NCBI GenBank assembly: GCA_907165275.2
Contig: OU015650.1
Coordinates: forward strand, 14,166,001 to 14,230,000
Source: Zygaena filipendulae
Lineage: Eukaryota > Arthropoda > Insecta > Lepidoptera > Zygaenidae
DNA length: 64,000 bases
Direction of reading: 5' to 3'
Part shown: positions 10,240 to 20,239 of the stretch, one piece after another
Numbering within the stretch: the first letter of the stretch is position 1
How the letters are laid out: each line of letters begins with the position of its first letter
Made by a program: the position numbers and the translations under genes
Notes under the pieces: model-generated
Told to the model about the DNA's origin: nothing
What the model saw: only the letters and a program-made list of their open reading frames with translations
The model's database searches: none

Positions 10240-10420
10240 TTGGTCCCTAACCGCATTAATTTCGGAGTAACCGTGCCAATCGCATGATAAAAAGTACTCA
10301 TGTCCTTTTCTGTATCCCTGATTATTGTATGCAAAATTTCATGGATGGTCTGCTGAGTAGAGGCGTGAAAGCGTAACAAACAAACTCACATTCCCATTAT
10401 AACATTAGGATTCACCGAAT
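10240..10420 (+). repeat. SINE-like repeat, headless
   Basis: Contains TAATTTCGGAGTAACC, AAAAAGTACTCATGTCC, TTGTATGCAAAATTTCATGG, GCGTGAAAGCGTAACAAACA and ATTATAACATTAGGATT: the 3' two thirds of the family. Confidence 0.65.
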
Positions 10421-10635
10421 GTCAAAAGTGGTTACATATTTCTGATGGTGAATGTACTTTCTTGCATGTACCTATATCGTCATTATTTGGCAGGTTGATA
10501 AAACACTTTTTTTTTGTTATCGTTATCTCTAAATGTGATATCTTCGAGTCTCAGGGTATGCGGATAGTTTAGTTGCACTCTATACCTACCTACCTTTCTG
10601 TAGAAGAAGGAGAAGAAGAAGACTCTGTAGACTCT

Positions 10636-10796
10636 CCCTGTTTTCCAATTACAGCACTAAAGCGCATTATGCGGCATAATGCTCAACGTTGAATGTTTCA
10701 ACTACGGCAATTAGTATGAAAGCATTAGCACAATTTGGCATTGTGCGCCACTGAGTCGCATTATGCTCTACTATGCTCTGTAATTGGAAAACAGGG
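10636..10796. mobile_element. 161-bp MITE-like element
   Basis: Perfect 19-bp terminal inverted repeats CCCTGTTTTCCAATTACAG (10,636-10,654) and the reverse complement (10,778-10,796). The inner sequence is also partly palindromic (GCGCATTATGCGGCATAATG against CGCATTATGCTC). No open frame is meaningful. Target duplications are not obvious. Confidence 0.7.
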
Positions 10797-10854
10797 TATA
10801 TTATACAATAGATATAGGGTGCAACTATTTTAATCTGCCTTTGTCTCATTATTG

Positions 10855-11005
10855 AGTAGCTGTGCCCCGCGGTTTCACCCTCGTTAATTTGAGGAAAAAT
10901 CTTACTTATCTATTACCTCAGACGAAATAATTTCGTCTGAGTCTATTACTTATTATCTTTAGAAATGAATCCCTATTTTGTCTTGGTCGCGGCATCACGA
11001 TTCAC
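10855..11005 (+). repeat. SINE-like repeat carrying a tiny palindromic insertion
   Basis: AGTAGCTGTGCCCCGCGG, TTTCACCCTCGTTAATTTG. The body is interrupted at 10,917-10,941 by the 25-bp palindromic module, flanked by TCTATTAC on each side. Confidence 0.65.
10917..10941. mobile_element. 25-bp palindromic insertion with 8-bp TSD, copy 2
   Basis: CTCAGACGAAAT (10,917-10,928), one A, then ATTTCGTCTGAG (10,930-10,941): a perfect palindrome apart from the centre. TCTATTAC directly precedes (10,909-10,916) and directly follows it (10,942-10,949), an exact 8-bp target-site duplication. Confidence 0.7.
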
Positions 11006-11058
11006 GCGTGAACAGCTCGACTATTGAATTTTGTATATTTACTCTGAGCTTAAACGTT

Positions 11059-11155
11059 TTCAGGGGTACAGAGGACATAGGGTAGATACTTTTTAGATAT
11101 CCCGGAATTCCCGAGTGAACTCCAAAGTTACCGCGGGTGTGAAATATATTAACTT
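11059..11155 (-). repeat. SINE-like repeat fragment
   Basis: Reverse orientation: GGGGTACAGAGGACATAGGG, ATCCCGGAATTCCCGAGTGA, ACTCCAAAGTTACCGCGGGT. Confidence 0.65.
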
Positions 11156-11660
11156 ATTGGAATGCCTTCCATCAATACATAATTTTTGCGTAATTTTAAC
11201 TGTTTACACAGCGTGTGAAACAGAAGCTCTCGAAAGGAATATTTTTTTCCGTATTTTGCAACATATTTCATTGCTGCTCCGCTCCTATTGGTCGTAGCGT
11301 GATGTTACAGCCTATAGCCTCGATAAATGCATGGCCTGTAGGTACAACACAAAGATTTTTTCAATTCGAACCAGTAGATAGTTCCGGAGATTAGCGCGTT
11401 CAACCAAACACACAAACTCGTCAGCTTTATAATACTAGGCATATCTAGATCTTGATACATTAAAGTACCCAAGGTCATGCAGCGATAAATAGTAACACTG
11501 CATGTAGGGGTTAGGTAGGTACAGGACAATTTACATATTATGTGACTCATATTAAGTAAGTCAACCGTTTATTTGTATATTCGTATCGAGAAATCTGAAG
11601 CAAAAAAAGAGAACGCACGTGGTTAGACAAAAATATGTGAAGTACCTATTTATAAGTAGA

Positions 11661-11890
11661 CTATAGCTGTCCCGCGCGGTTTTTACCAGCGATAATTTCG
11701 GAGTTCCCGCGGAATTGTTCCATACAAACTTTGCAACCCCTTTTCACCCCCTTAGGGGTAGAATTTTCAAAAATCCTTTATTACCTACGCCTACGTCATA
11801 CAAACCCTCCATGTTTTAGGTCTCTACAATCAGCGGTTTAGGCTGTGCGTTGATCCGTCAGTCAGTCATTTAGGACAAAGCATTTTATAT
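11661..11890 (+). repeat. SINE-like repeat
   Basis: ATAGCTGTCCCGCGCGG, GATAATTTCGGAGTTCCC, then a diverged body ending near a stretch of GTCAGTCAGTC type. Confidence 0.6.
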
Positions 11891-12180
11891 GTACTTATAG
11901 ATTTATTATATTTAATTGTATTATACTTAATATATGTATATCATTGATAGATATTATGTCAACTGACGAAAAGTGCTAGATACGTATAATAATGCTTACT
12001 TATACGTAGGAAACCATACAAGTGAGCTATCCTATTAGTATTACATAACTGGCTATTCCTCCTACGTTATTATGTATAACGGTGGTAGGATGGTAGTTAA
12101 TAGTGGGATCCAACAGGCGCTAATCAAAAAATCCAACGAGCGGATATCAAAGATATCACGTAAACCTGCTATAGTACATT
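11891..12180. other. Intergenic stretch, nothing recognised
   Basis: AT-rich with one CCTATTAGTATTAC region; no gene or known repeat. Confidence 0.4.
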
Positions 12181-13140
12181 AGGGGTGAAAGTAACTTATT
12201 TAGTTCCGAGACGGCCAATAGATCGAGGGACTAAATAAGTCTTTCTCCCGAGGATAACACTGTGCTTTTCATTACGAATGCAAGGAAAGTCAAAATAAAA
12301 ATAGGAATTAGCTAAAGAAAAAAATGAGTGAATTTTATTTTACATAAATCAACCATTAGGTGTGCTACTGGCCAGTAAGTATGCCCCCTATGACATAAAA
12401 AAAACTTGAGTTTCTGCAGTATCCAGCTGTCAGTTGAAAGCGATTCTCCCTAGAGCTGAAAAGTGTTACTTTCAACCCGCTTCTCAGGCAACTTCAGACC
12501 TACTTTCCGAGTATGAGTAATGAAATAGTACATTGTTATCCAAGGGGTGAAAGTAACTCATTTAGTGCCGAGACGGGGTTTGGCGCCCGAGCGTAGCGAG
12601 GGCGCCAATAGTTCGAGGCACTAAATAAGTTACTTTCTCCCGAGGGTAACACTGTGCTTTTCATTACGAATGCAAGGAAAGTCAAAATAAAAATAGGAAT
12701 TAGCTAAAGAAAAAATGAGTGAAGATCGGATAGTCGCTTGACACTTTCCCACCTATTTCTTTTTCTTTGGCCGGCTAGCTATTCAGCCAGTATTTTTTAT
12801 TTACATTGTGGCGACCTAAAAAAAATATTTTCTTTAATTATTAAGTATTAATTAAAGAAAATAAAAAAAATATAAATAGGAATTAGCTTAAGAAAAAGTG
12901 AGTGAATTTTATTTTAATTAATACCTACTTAAACTTTACGTTATTTCAATTTTACATCGCGCTGGCTGTATAGAAAGTTGAAACATGGTTCAATAGAAAT
13001 GTGAAAATAGACCTAGTTTTTTTTTAATAATTTGACAGTTGTCAGTTGAAAGCGATTCTCCCTAGGGCTGAAAAGGGTTACTTTCAACCCGCTTCTCAGG
13101 CAACTTCAGACCTACTTTCCGAGTATGAGTAATGAAAAAT
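12181..13140. repeat. Tandem pair of a hairpin-bearing repeat
   Basis: Two units in direct order (about 12,181-12,538 and 12,541-13,140). Both begin AGGGGTGAAAGTAACT, contain CACTGTGCTTTTCATTACGA, and end CGATTCTCCCTAG, TTTCAACCCGCTTCTCAGGC and CCGAGTATGAGTAATGAAA. Near the start of each, GAAAGTAACT...TTTAGT(T/G)CC is followed by its inverse. In unit 2 a GC-rich palindrome (GGCGCCCGAGCG...GAGGGCGCC) sits at the hairpin tip. Unit 2 also holds an extra AT-rich palindrome (12,828-12,863). Confidence 0.75.
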
Positions 13141-13700
13141 AAATTGTAACTTAGGTTCGTTACACCCTTAATTTTTATACATTTATATCTAGACTTTTAT
13201 TAAGGATATGAAACTAAATTACCGCTAAAGTCGATCGACAAATAAAAAACTTTTTAAGTGAAAATTTTTAATTGTCTCTTTTCTTATGTTAGTATAATTA
13301 TTGTAGGTTTAAGTTTACAAAAAATATCCACGTTTGGTTTAAAATTTTGTTCGGTATCAGAATTTTAGCTATGTCACTATGTTAACTAACCACAGTAGAA
13401 TAACTTACATAACAATGTAGTTAGGGTTTTTATATATAATTAGACATATTATTATGTAAACTAAACAGATCATCGTCGACAAAACAGCATTATTCAAAAT
13501 ACATATTTCTTGTTTATAACGAATTTTCTGGAAAATAGATTAAAAAATCACACAAAAATTCCTAGATCCGCGCCTGGAAAAATAAAACCAATGCCACTGA
13601 TAGAAAGATATTTTTAAATGTAAAGAGACTCTCGAATCTCCCATCTCCAATTCAATTTTGATTTCTTACTCTCTTTGTAATTTTAGTGGTCATGCTCAGG
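13141..13700. other. Intergenic stretch, nothing recognised
   Basis: AT-rich, no frame or repeat family recognised. Confidence 0.45.
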
Positions 13701-13734
13701 TGTAAGAGAATGAGTACCTATATGTTTTTTTTTT

Positions 13735-13990
13735 TTTGTAAACAGGCTAGGCGTTTGACCACAGCTCACTTGATGTTTTGTGACGGTGTGATCGTAGAAT
13801 TTAAACACACCTAGCCTAGAATGCGATCTGGCTTTCAAGTAAGGCTGCTGGAACACTCTGCTAGGTACTTGGAGACAGAATATCAACTTGAACGTGGTAG
13901 CTACTAGCTAACCAGTCCGGCACTAGAAAGTGCCCTACCAGTCCTGCCACCATGCTAAGTAACCCTAACGATGATTTCATTCACCAACAG
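13735..13990 (+). repeat. Dispersed repeat, copy 2
   Basis: Reverse complement of the family at 7800-7985: TTTGTAAACAGGCTAGGCG, CTGGCTTTCAAGTAAGGCTG, GGTAGCTACTAGCTAACCAG, GGCACTAGAAAGTGCCCTAC. Confidence 0.65.
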
Positions 13991-14090
13991 TTCAAGCTAA
14001 TTGTTGGGGTTTGAACCTAGGCCACAGATAATATAATCCTAGGCCTTGAGATATGTGTTTCGAGCGCATCAACCACTGAGCTATCTTTGT
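13991..14090 (-). repeat. tRNA-like SINE head fragment
   Basis: GGTTTGAACCTAGGCC resembles an inverted B box, and TCAACCACTGAGCTATC an inverted A box, as in tRNA-derived SINEs read on the - strand. I see no full cloverleaf, so this is not called a tRNA. Confidence 0.35.
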
Positions 14091-14554
14091 AATTTAACGA
14101 CTATTGTTAGTATATACTTATTATAGATTTACATAATATTAATGGTAGGTACAAGTACCGCATAAAATCGACATGATTTTCATGTGAATTGTAGGTACAG
14201 TGCGTGGTAACAAATAGCACATTCTGATAACGAATCGTACGTTACAAACAAAGTGTTATTTAAAAAAAACATGCTGCCCAAATAAATAGATTAGTAAAGT
14301 TATTACCTATATTATATTGACATTGTTATATTTATTTATTAATCCTATGATAGAACAGAAACTCAGAAGCATTGTACAAAAATAAATTGAGATTTTTAAT
14401 ACCTAAGGCTTTCCTTTTACAATGTGACCTGGGCCCTAGCACTAACAAATAGTTTTAGGGAAAGGTGAAACGCGGAGTGCACCTACTCTATTTAGTATTT
14501 ATCAGCTACCACCTCTTATTCCATTTTAGGCTGCAATTGGCGATATTATATTAT

Positions 14555-14875
14555 GTACTAGCTGTCCCCCGCGATTTAAGTTGGACCATAATATTATAAA
14601 TGGTTACAAAATTTTATCAAAGTCCGTTCAGTAGTTTCGGAGTCCATCGCGGACAAACAACGTGACACGTGATTTATTACTAGCTGTGCCCCGCGGTTTC
14701 ACCCGCGTGAGTTTCGGAATTCCCGCAGGAACTCCCTTTAAGGGGATGAAAAATAGATGTTGTCCGATTCGCAGACCTAACCGCATAATATGCACACAAC
14801 ATTTCACGAAAATCGGTTGAGCTATTTCGGAGTTTAATTACAAACACCGTGATACGATAATTTTATAATTAGATA
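14555..14875 (+). repeat. Two SINE-like copies head to tail
   Basis: Copy 1 (14,555-14,680): TACTAGCTGTCCCCCGCG with an internal deletion, ending GCGGACAAACAACGTGACAC. Copy 2 (14,681-14,875): ACTAGCTGTGCCCCGCGG, TTTCACCCGCGTGAGTTTCG, ending in a TTATAATTAGAT tail. Copy 1 belongs to the subfamily also seen reversed at 20,850 and 48,060. Confidence 0.75.
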
Positions 14876-14919
14876 ATAATAATAATATGTAAAAAACCTA
14901 AATTTAAGATAATTAAATG

Positions 14920-14980
14920 AATAATAATAATAATAATAAAATTGTTTATTGCCATCAGAAAGGTGTAGGACAAAAAAATA
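14920..14980 (-). repeat. Non-LTR tail (ATT repeats), reversed
   Basis: AATAATAATAATAATAAAAT followed by TGTTTATTGCCATCAGAAAG: the reverse complement of the tail at 61,840-61,905 (TGATGGCAATAAACAATTTT then ATT repeats). Confidence 0.6.
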
Positions 14981-16540
14981 ATATGATAGCTGATTTATTA
15001 TATTGTTAGAAATAGACTTTATAGTGCAAAATAATCTGATTACGATAGGTTGCTATACGACTTATCTAGGTGTAGTAGGTACGTATTCAAGCAAAGACTG
15101 CATGTCAGCTTAGTTTACAATTTGAAAAACGTTTCGTACAAATAATAATTCTTCAACGCAAATAGGTTCAAACAAATATAATATAAAATAATTATTTATT
15201 ATCATGTATAGGTACCTAATATATATTTTTTCGAAAATTAATTTCACACATTTCATTAAAAGTCACATTTATGTAAAAGTTGAAATAAAATAATATCTTA
15301 CAAAAAATAAAACTACTTACTAACTAAAAAAACTAAAAAAAAATATCAAAACGAATGCCGAATATAATAACGTAATAGGCAGAAATGGACCGAAGCGACT
15401 TATGCGAATAATGACTTGATGCTACTTAGTTCTAAATGGGCAAGGCATATATTATATTGTATTAGGTAGGTACCTACGAAAAGTTTTGCTAGTAGCCGCG
15501 TAAAAACTAACTATTATTCTAAACAATTTATTAATTTTAAATAGCTCCAGCATCGAAAAATGTCTATGTAGGTAACTAAATACTTTATATATTATATACT
15601 TCTGAGTAATTTTATCTTAATAATATTTTTATTCTACTACAAACCCCATGATAGACAAAGTAGGTACGAGTAGGTACTCTTAACTATTAAAATACAGCCT
15701 TAAAAATCACATAAAGTTAGTGCACTGAACGCCGTTGGTTGCGTAAACGCATTTAGATAATCACGGAACCACAATTTCGATTGGCCGTGGGCCGTGGCCC
15801 GTGATAATTCCATTATTCAGGGCGACTTGCACCAATAGTTAAAGTGAAATTTGATCCTCAATCAAGCTTAATTATAATTTAGCTTAGATTTATAGTTTGA
15901 TCTATTTGCACTTTACTAACTGTACCTAATTATGTAAAATAGTGCTGTATCTGTCCGTTTGTCTGTACCACGTATTACGCGACTACTAGAAGGAATGAAT
16001 AACCCACCACCGAGAAAAACAAAAAACACTTTTATATACACATATAAAATAAACTTGCCGTGTCGGTAACATCTTGGGGTGATCATATAGGAAACTTTTG
16101 TCACAAGAAACAAGTTTCTGAGATGTTTCTGAGGGACACTTGAAATTCAAGAGATTGAAACGGATTGCTTGAAGAGTTGAAACAGAATACTGGGCTTGCG
16201 GTTGATCTACGTGTTAAAATGTACTCCATCTAGATTTAACTATCAGTGCAAGCTACTCTTACTCCTCTACTATCACCCATGGTGAGTTGATGACATGGAC
16301 ATGGATGGATGCTGATGTTAATAAAGCAACACGAGCATAAATTTCAGTTCGCACATTTGATAAGATACCTAGGTGATAAAATAACCTCATCATAATACTA
16401 TCCAATATATTAGTCGTATTTATATATTTACATAAATAAACATAACACTCGTTATTTACATTTATTTTAATAATTTTCTTTATCGTAGGCAATTGTAAAA
16501 AAAGAACAATCGAAATCGCTCGAACCCGTCACTTTTTATC
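14981..16540. other. Intergenic stretch and 3' flank of Tmem63
   Basis: AT-rich with TAGGTAGGTACCTACG words; no gene or repeat family recognised. On the - strand AATAAA occurs at 16,461-16,466 (TTTATT on +), which would serve the Tmem63 transcript. Confidence 0.5.
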
Positions 16541-16633
16541 TTGATACTCGATATGCTACGCCCTCAGAGATATTATCGCGTTGGTGACCGGTGTAGACTA
16601 ATTATTGAAAAAAAAAAGCTAATTCGACTAAAG

Positions 16634-18874
16634 TTAAACATTGATCGGTTCCGGGCTGTACGAGGTGATGTTGGTGACGGGAGACGACGAGCCGTAGTCA
16701 GGAGTCGAGGGCGCTGTGGTGGGGAGCGAGTCGACAGGTCGGTTCAGCACCGGCGCTACGTACTCGGGGAACTGGACGCTGGACTCGTCCTGCAGCGGCG
16801 CCGGCGGGGTGCAGCTGGGGAACGGGCTGAGAAGCAGGAACGTGCCGAACGTGACGATCGACGCCATTATCAAAATAATGGTGCGCGCCTCGAAGCCCGC
16901 CCGCAGGCCCGCCCACGCCGCCATGTTGACCAACAGAAGCAGCACCGAGACGCGGACGAGCCTCACCGCGGTGGAATGAATCCGCCCGCCGCCGACGCCG
17001 CTCATGTCGCTGGGGCCGTACGCGAAATACAAGTTATGCTTGTCGCCGACGTGCTTTAACGCGAGGTATATCAAACCGAACGGCGCGATCAGCGGACAAG
17101 CGAACGAATACACCATTGTTATAGAGAAAATCGCTATGCTCCAAGCATAGTGAACTCCAAACGGAAATTCATACAGGATTGCCTTCTTCACGTAACTCTT
17201 TTCCGCTTTCGACCTGGACTGCAGCAAGTACCACACGTAAAGGAACAGCTCGGGGAATCGTATCAACTCTAAAGCCGTGCCAATAAATCCGGAAGTGATG
17301 ACGTAGTTAACGAAGAAGGCCCCCTTGTCTGGGAGGAAGACACAGTCCCAACGCATCGTGTCGTTGTCGTGATGGATCGTCCACATTAGAAATGTCTCAG
17401 CGCTGGCGAGACCCAGTGAAGGCAATATCAATGTCATGAGCAAAAGAAACGATACAGTCTTAGTCATTATTGAGTAATTTTGTTGTGACTTTGTCCAATG
17501 AGAAAGGAACTTATCAGAAAACGACACAATTGCTGGCATGATGGCGGCCATAGTCCACAGAAGCAGAGTGGGCAGGAACTCAAAAATTACTGAATCTGGC
17601 TTCTTAAGCATAGTATTAACCAAATTGACAACAATAGCTGGAGTGGTTAAAAAGAAAAGGACAATAAATAAACATAAATTTACAACAATAGCTTTTATGT
17701 ACCAAATGCCAGGTTGGATACTGAGGTTTTCCCATATTATATCAGACGGATTAGTAGCATGAGATAGAACCCAGCCACGATGTTGGTTAAAGTGATTTAT
17801 GACATGTTCCGCTAGTTGATATGAGGGCAGGGTTAAAAATGCAACTCCGAGGGGATCATTCAAAACAATTGCACGGCACCTCTTTGCTTCGTCCTTCAGT
17901 TTCTTTTCTTCATTGGTGTAATACTCCAACGCATCCACGTCCGGTCCAAACAATTTCGGTCTGACTGTAAGACGTTTTCCGGTCTTTTTAAAATATGTGT
18001 CAGTGTATATGAGGGATTCGGTAATCATATCTTTTTTTTCTTGAACATCAACATACTTGTTAATGTTGTACGCCAACCGGAGATCAATAATTTGTATGTG
18101 TGGAAAATTTTGAGTGAAATACGATTTTATTGAGCCTGGATTTCTATCAGATTTTGGTAAATTTGTGATCATTATAGTGCCTGTCATGGAATTAGGTACT
18201 GGTTTGCGTCCAGTGCACCTTCTCATAATTAAAACGGATAAAGGTAAAAATGCAATGCTGATCAGAGTATGCACCCAAAGCCAATAGGATCTTCCATTTA
18301 AATTAGAGAGTGTTGTTTTGCCAAATGTACTGATAGTGCTATCGTTATCATTAACAATAATATTACCACCTTGAAAGTTGATGGGCAGTATGATCCCGAC
18401 GGATACAATTGTGATTATGAACATGAGTGTGATGGCGTGTCGCTGGAACGACAGGTAGTGCACAGCGTCAGGTCCGCACTTAGCAAGCACCTGTTCTCGG
18501 GAGACGCGAAATATGGCGGGCAGCCAGGTGAAGAAGCCGTCGTCGATGTTGATGGACTCATCGGTGCTGCGCCGCCTGTCTACCAGGGTGTCCGCGTCGC
18601 CGCTGCGGTAGAACAGTCTCGTCCATCGGGACTTGGAGCGCTGCACGAGCGCCATACGCCCGTAGTTCCACGCCGTCCGACGCAGCACGGTGAACAACAC
18701 GATCAGACAGCACCATGATATCAAGTTGAGTATCAGGGTTTGCGGGATACCGTAATAACCACCTATTATGATAGCATTGTGCGTCGAATTCACCAACATA
18801 CAACCCTCGCTCTCGGTTCCGTTCGTGATGTTCGAAACAAACGTATATTGGAATTCGCTTGAAAGGCGATCCAT
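16634..18874 (-). CDS. Tmem63: TMEM63 / CSC1-like osmo-sensitive calcium-permeable channel
   Basis: Plasma-membrane or endolysosomal cation channel of the OSCA/TMEM63 family, gated by membrane tension or osmolarity. A single uninterrupted frame of 746 residues. The N-terminus is extracellular with sequons NIT (15-17) and NGT (18-20). A first membrane helix lies at about 44-64 (TLILNLISWCCLIVLFTVL), followed by further helices at about 146-166 and 197-217. The large cytosolic RNA-recognition-like region (about 228-385) ends in PSDIIWENLSI, the family hallmark before the channel core. Multiple helices fill about 391-680, and the C-terminus is proline/serine-rich (LPTTAPSTPDYGSSSP). Length is usual for animal TMEM63 (about 750-830). 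No intron interrupts the coding region, which is unusual beside the split genes here. The next in-frame ATG is internal (Met26), so the first is used. The gene is divergent from Sfmbt. Confidence 0.93.
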   Translation of the reverse strand: MDRLSSEFQYTFVSNITNGTESEGCMLVNSTHNAIIIGGYYGIPQTLILNLISWCCLIVLFTVLRRTAWNYGRMALVQRSKSRWTRLFYRSGDADTLVDRRRSTDESINIDDGFFTWLPAIFRVSREQVLAKCGPDAVHYLSFQRHAITLMFIITIVSVGIILPINFQGGNIIVNDNDSTISTFGKTTLSNLNGRSYWLWVHTLISIAFLPLSVLIMRRCTGRKPVPNSMTGTIMITNLPKSDRNPGSIKSYFTQNFPHIQIIDLRLAYNINKYVDVQEKKDMITESLIYTDTYFKKTGKRLTVRPKLFGPDVDALEYYTNEEKKLKDEAKRCRAIVLNDPLGVAFLTLPSYQLAEHVINHFNQHRGWVLSHATNPSDIIWENLSIQPGIWYIKAIVVNLCLFIVLFFLTTPAIVVNLVNTMLKKPDSVIFEFLPTLLLWTMAAIMPAIVSFSDKFLSHWTKSQQNYSIMTKTVSFLLLMTLILPSLGLASAETFLMWTIHHDNDTMRWDCVFLPDKGAFFVNYVITSGFIGTALELIRFPELFLYVWYLLQSRSKAEKSYVKKAILYEFPFGVHYAWSIAIFSITMVYSFACPLIAPFGLIYLALKHVGDKHNLYFAYGPSDMSGVGGGRIHSTAVRLVRVSVLLLLVNMAAWAGLRAGFEARTIILIMASIVTFGTFLLLSPFPSCTPPAPLQDESSVQFPEYVAPVLNRPVDSLPTTAPSTPDYGSSSPVTNITSYSPEPINV

Positions 18875-19278
18875 TTTTTATTTTTGATAATGACACTCAC
18901 TTATAATTAGTTTTAGCAATTCACTTATTTGCAGATAACTATCATTTTTGAACAAATTCAATAAAGTTTTTGTTTGTTTTCAAATGCTACGATCAAAGAT
19001 ATAATAATTAAATTAAAATAATAGATTATAACAGCTGCTACAATTTCGTGAGCGAACAAAATTACAAATTAACTAGACATATGTCTATTGTCTAACAAAA
19101 TTAAAAACCACAGAGTATTGAGTACTTTTTACACGTAGTGATTACCTTCTCTCTGCTTTTTACTATCTACATACAAAAACCTAAAAACTGAACAAGTACC
19201 TACCAGAGAGAAGCTACTCGGACATGAGGCGATTATCTCGACTGTAGCGAGTCACGACCAGACTACTAGTCAGATTAT
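18875..19278. other. 5' flank of Tmem63
   Basis: AT-rich upstream region; a promoter is expected here but no TATA or initiator can be assigned with confidence. On the - strand a donor-like AAGTGAGT lies about 30 bases before the ATG, so a 5' UTR intron is possible but unsupported. Confidence 0.35.
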
Positions 19279-19313
19279 CTCGATAACTATCGGTAGTTTC
19301 GATAGTTATCGAG
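19279..19313. repeat. 14-bp perfect inverted repeat with 7-base spacer
   Basis: CTCGATAACTATCG (19,279-19,292) and CGATAGTTATCGAG (19,300-19,313). ATCGATA-like words recall DREF-type promoter elements of insects, but the exact TATCGATA is absent. It lies between the divergently oriented Tmem63 and Sfmbt. Confidence 0.6.
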
Positions 19314-19534
19314 TGACTTCATAATCAATAATGTAAGTATCGAATGAGGCGATTGATTTATTGTTTATTGTTTATACTTATAGCGAGTTACGACTACGAG
19401 CCCGAGTCAGAATAATTTCTCGAATAATGGAAGGGCCGAGTGAGGTGGTCGTTGAAATAAGAATTATTTAGAAACAATTTTTTTAATTTTTATTTCGATG
19501 GTTGTGGGCTGCAAATATAATAATCACGAGTCCC

Positions 19535-19755
19535 TGTAATGTACAGCACCGGAAAAGGTGACACCGGAATGCACAGCACGAGATTGTACGCCGCCACCGG
19601 AATGTACAGCACCGGAATTGGTGACCCCGGAATTCGAATCCCAGGCCATGAAATTCTGTGCTGTGCATTCCAGTGTCGTGTGTTCCGGGGTGTACATTAT
19701 CGGTACGCGGCGGATTGTACGACACCGGAATTGAAGACACCGCCACGCCCACATT
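19535..19755. repeat. Degenerate CCGGAAT / TGTAC motif cluster, left arm
   Basis: At least eight occurrences of CCGGAA or TTCCGG spaced roughly 10-30 bases apart, usually as CACCGGAAT or joined to TGTACAGC, GTACGAC or GCACAGC words on either strand. No coding frame is credible; the repeating translations only reflect the motif. The mirror cluster is at 20,240-20,465. Confidence 0.6.
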
Positions 19756-20239
19756 TCAATCCTGTCCTGCTATTGGCTGAGAAGACGTCTATTTGATGCT
19801 CCGTTTAGTAGTGTTCAATACAATCAAAGACAATGCAGGTAGAGATTAGTAATTACTGTCTCAAAATATGGCGAAAATTCAAATTACAATCAGTCTCAGT
19901 TTAATATTACTAACGTAATTATTATGGATCACAAACTTAATGATTTTTTTTTTTAGCGCATCGCCGGCCGCTACTGCACACGCTCGCTGCGCTTGCTCGG
20001 CTCGCGCTACTTGATTACCAGTACAAACCTAACATATCCAATAAAGTCGCGTGAATGCTCTTTGTCGATTACTAACAATTCATGATGTGGCCACGACAGT
20101 TATGTTCTAATTTCTTTTTACTTACTCCAAAAACAGATCATACATAAATTGTGACTTTTTTGATAATAACTTGACCCAGTATTTAGGTAATGTAAACTAG
20201 CACAAAGAAAAGGAGGCGTGGTTTTATCGACCCATAGGA

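Noticed and set aside
16541..17059. 172-codon + strand frame over the Tmem63 3' end
   Set aside because: Arginine-rich antisense shadow of the GC-rich Tmem63 coding region.
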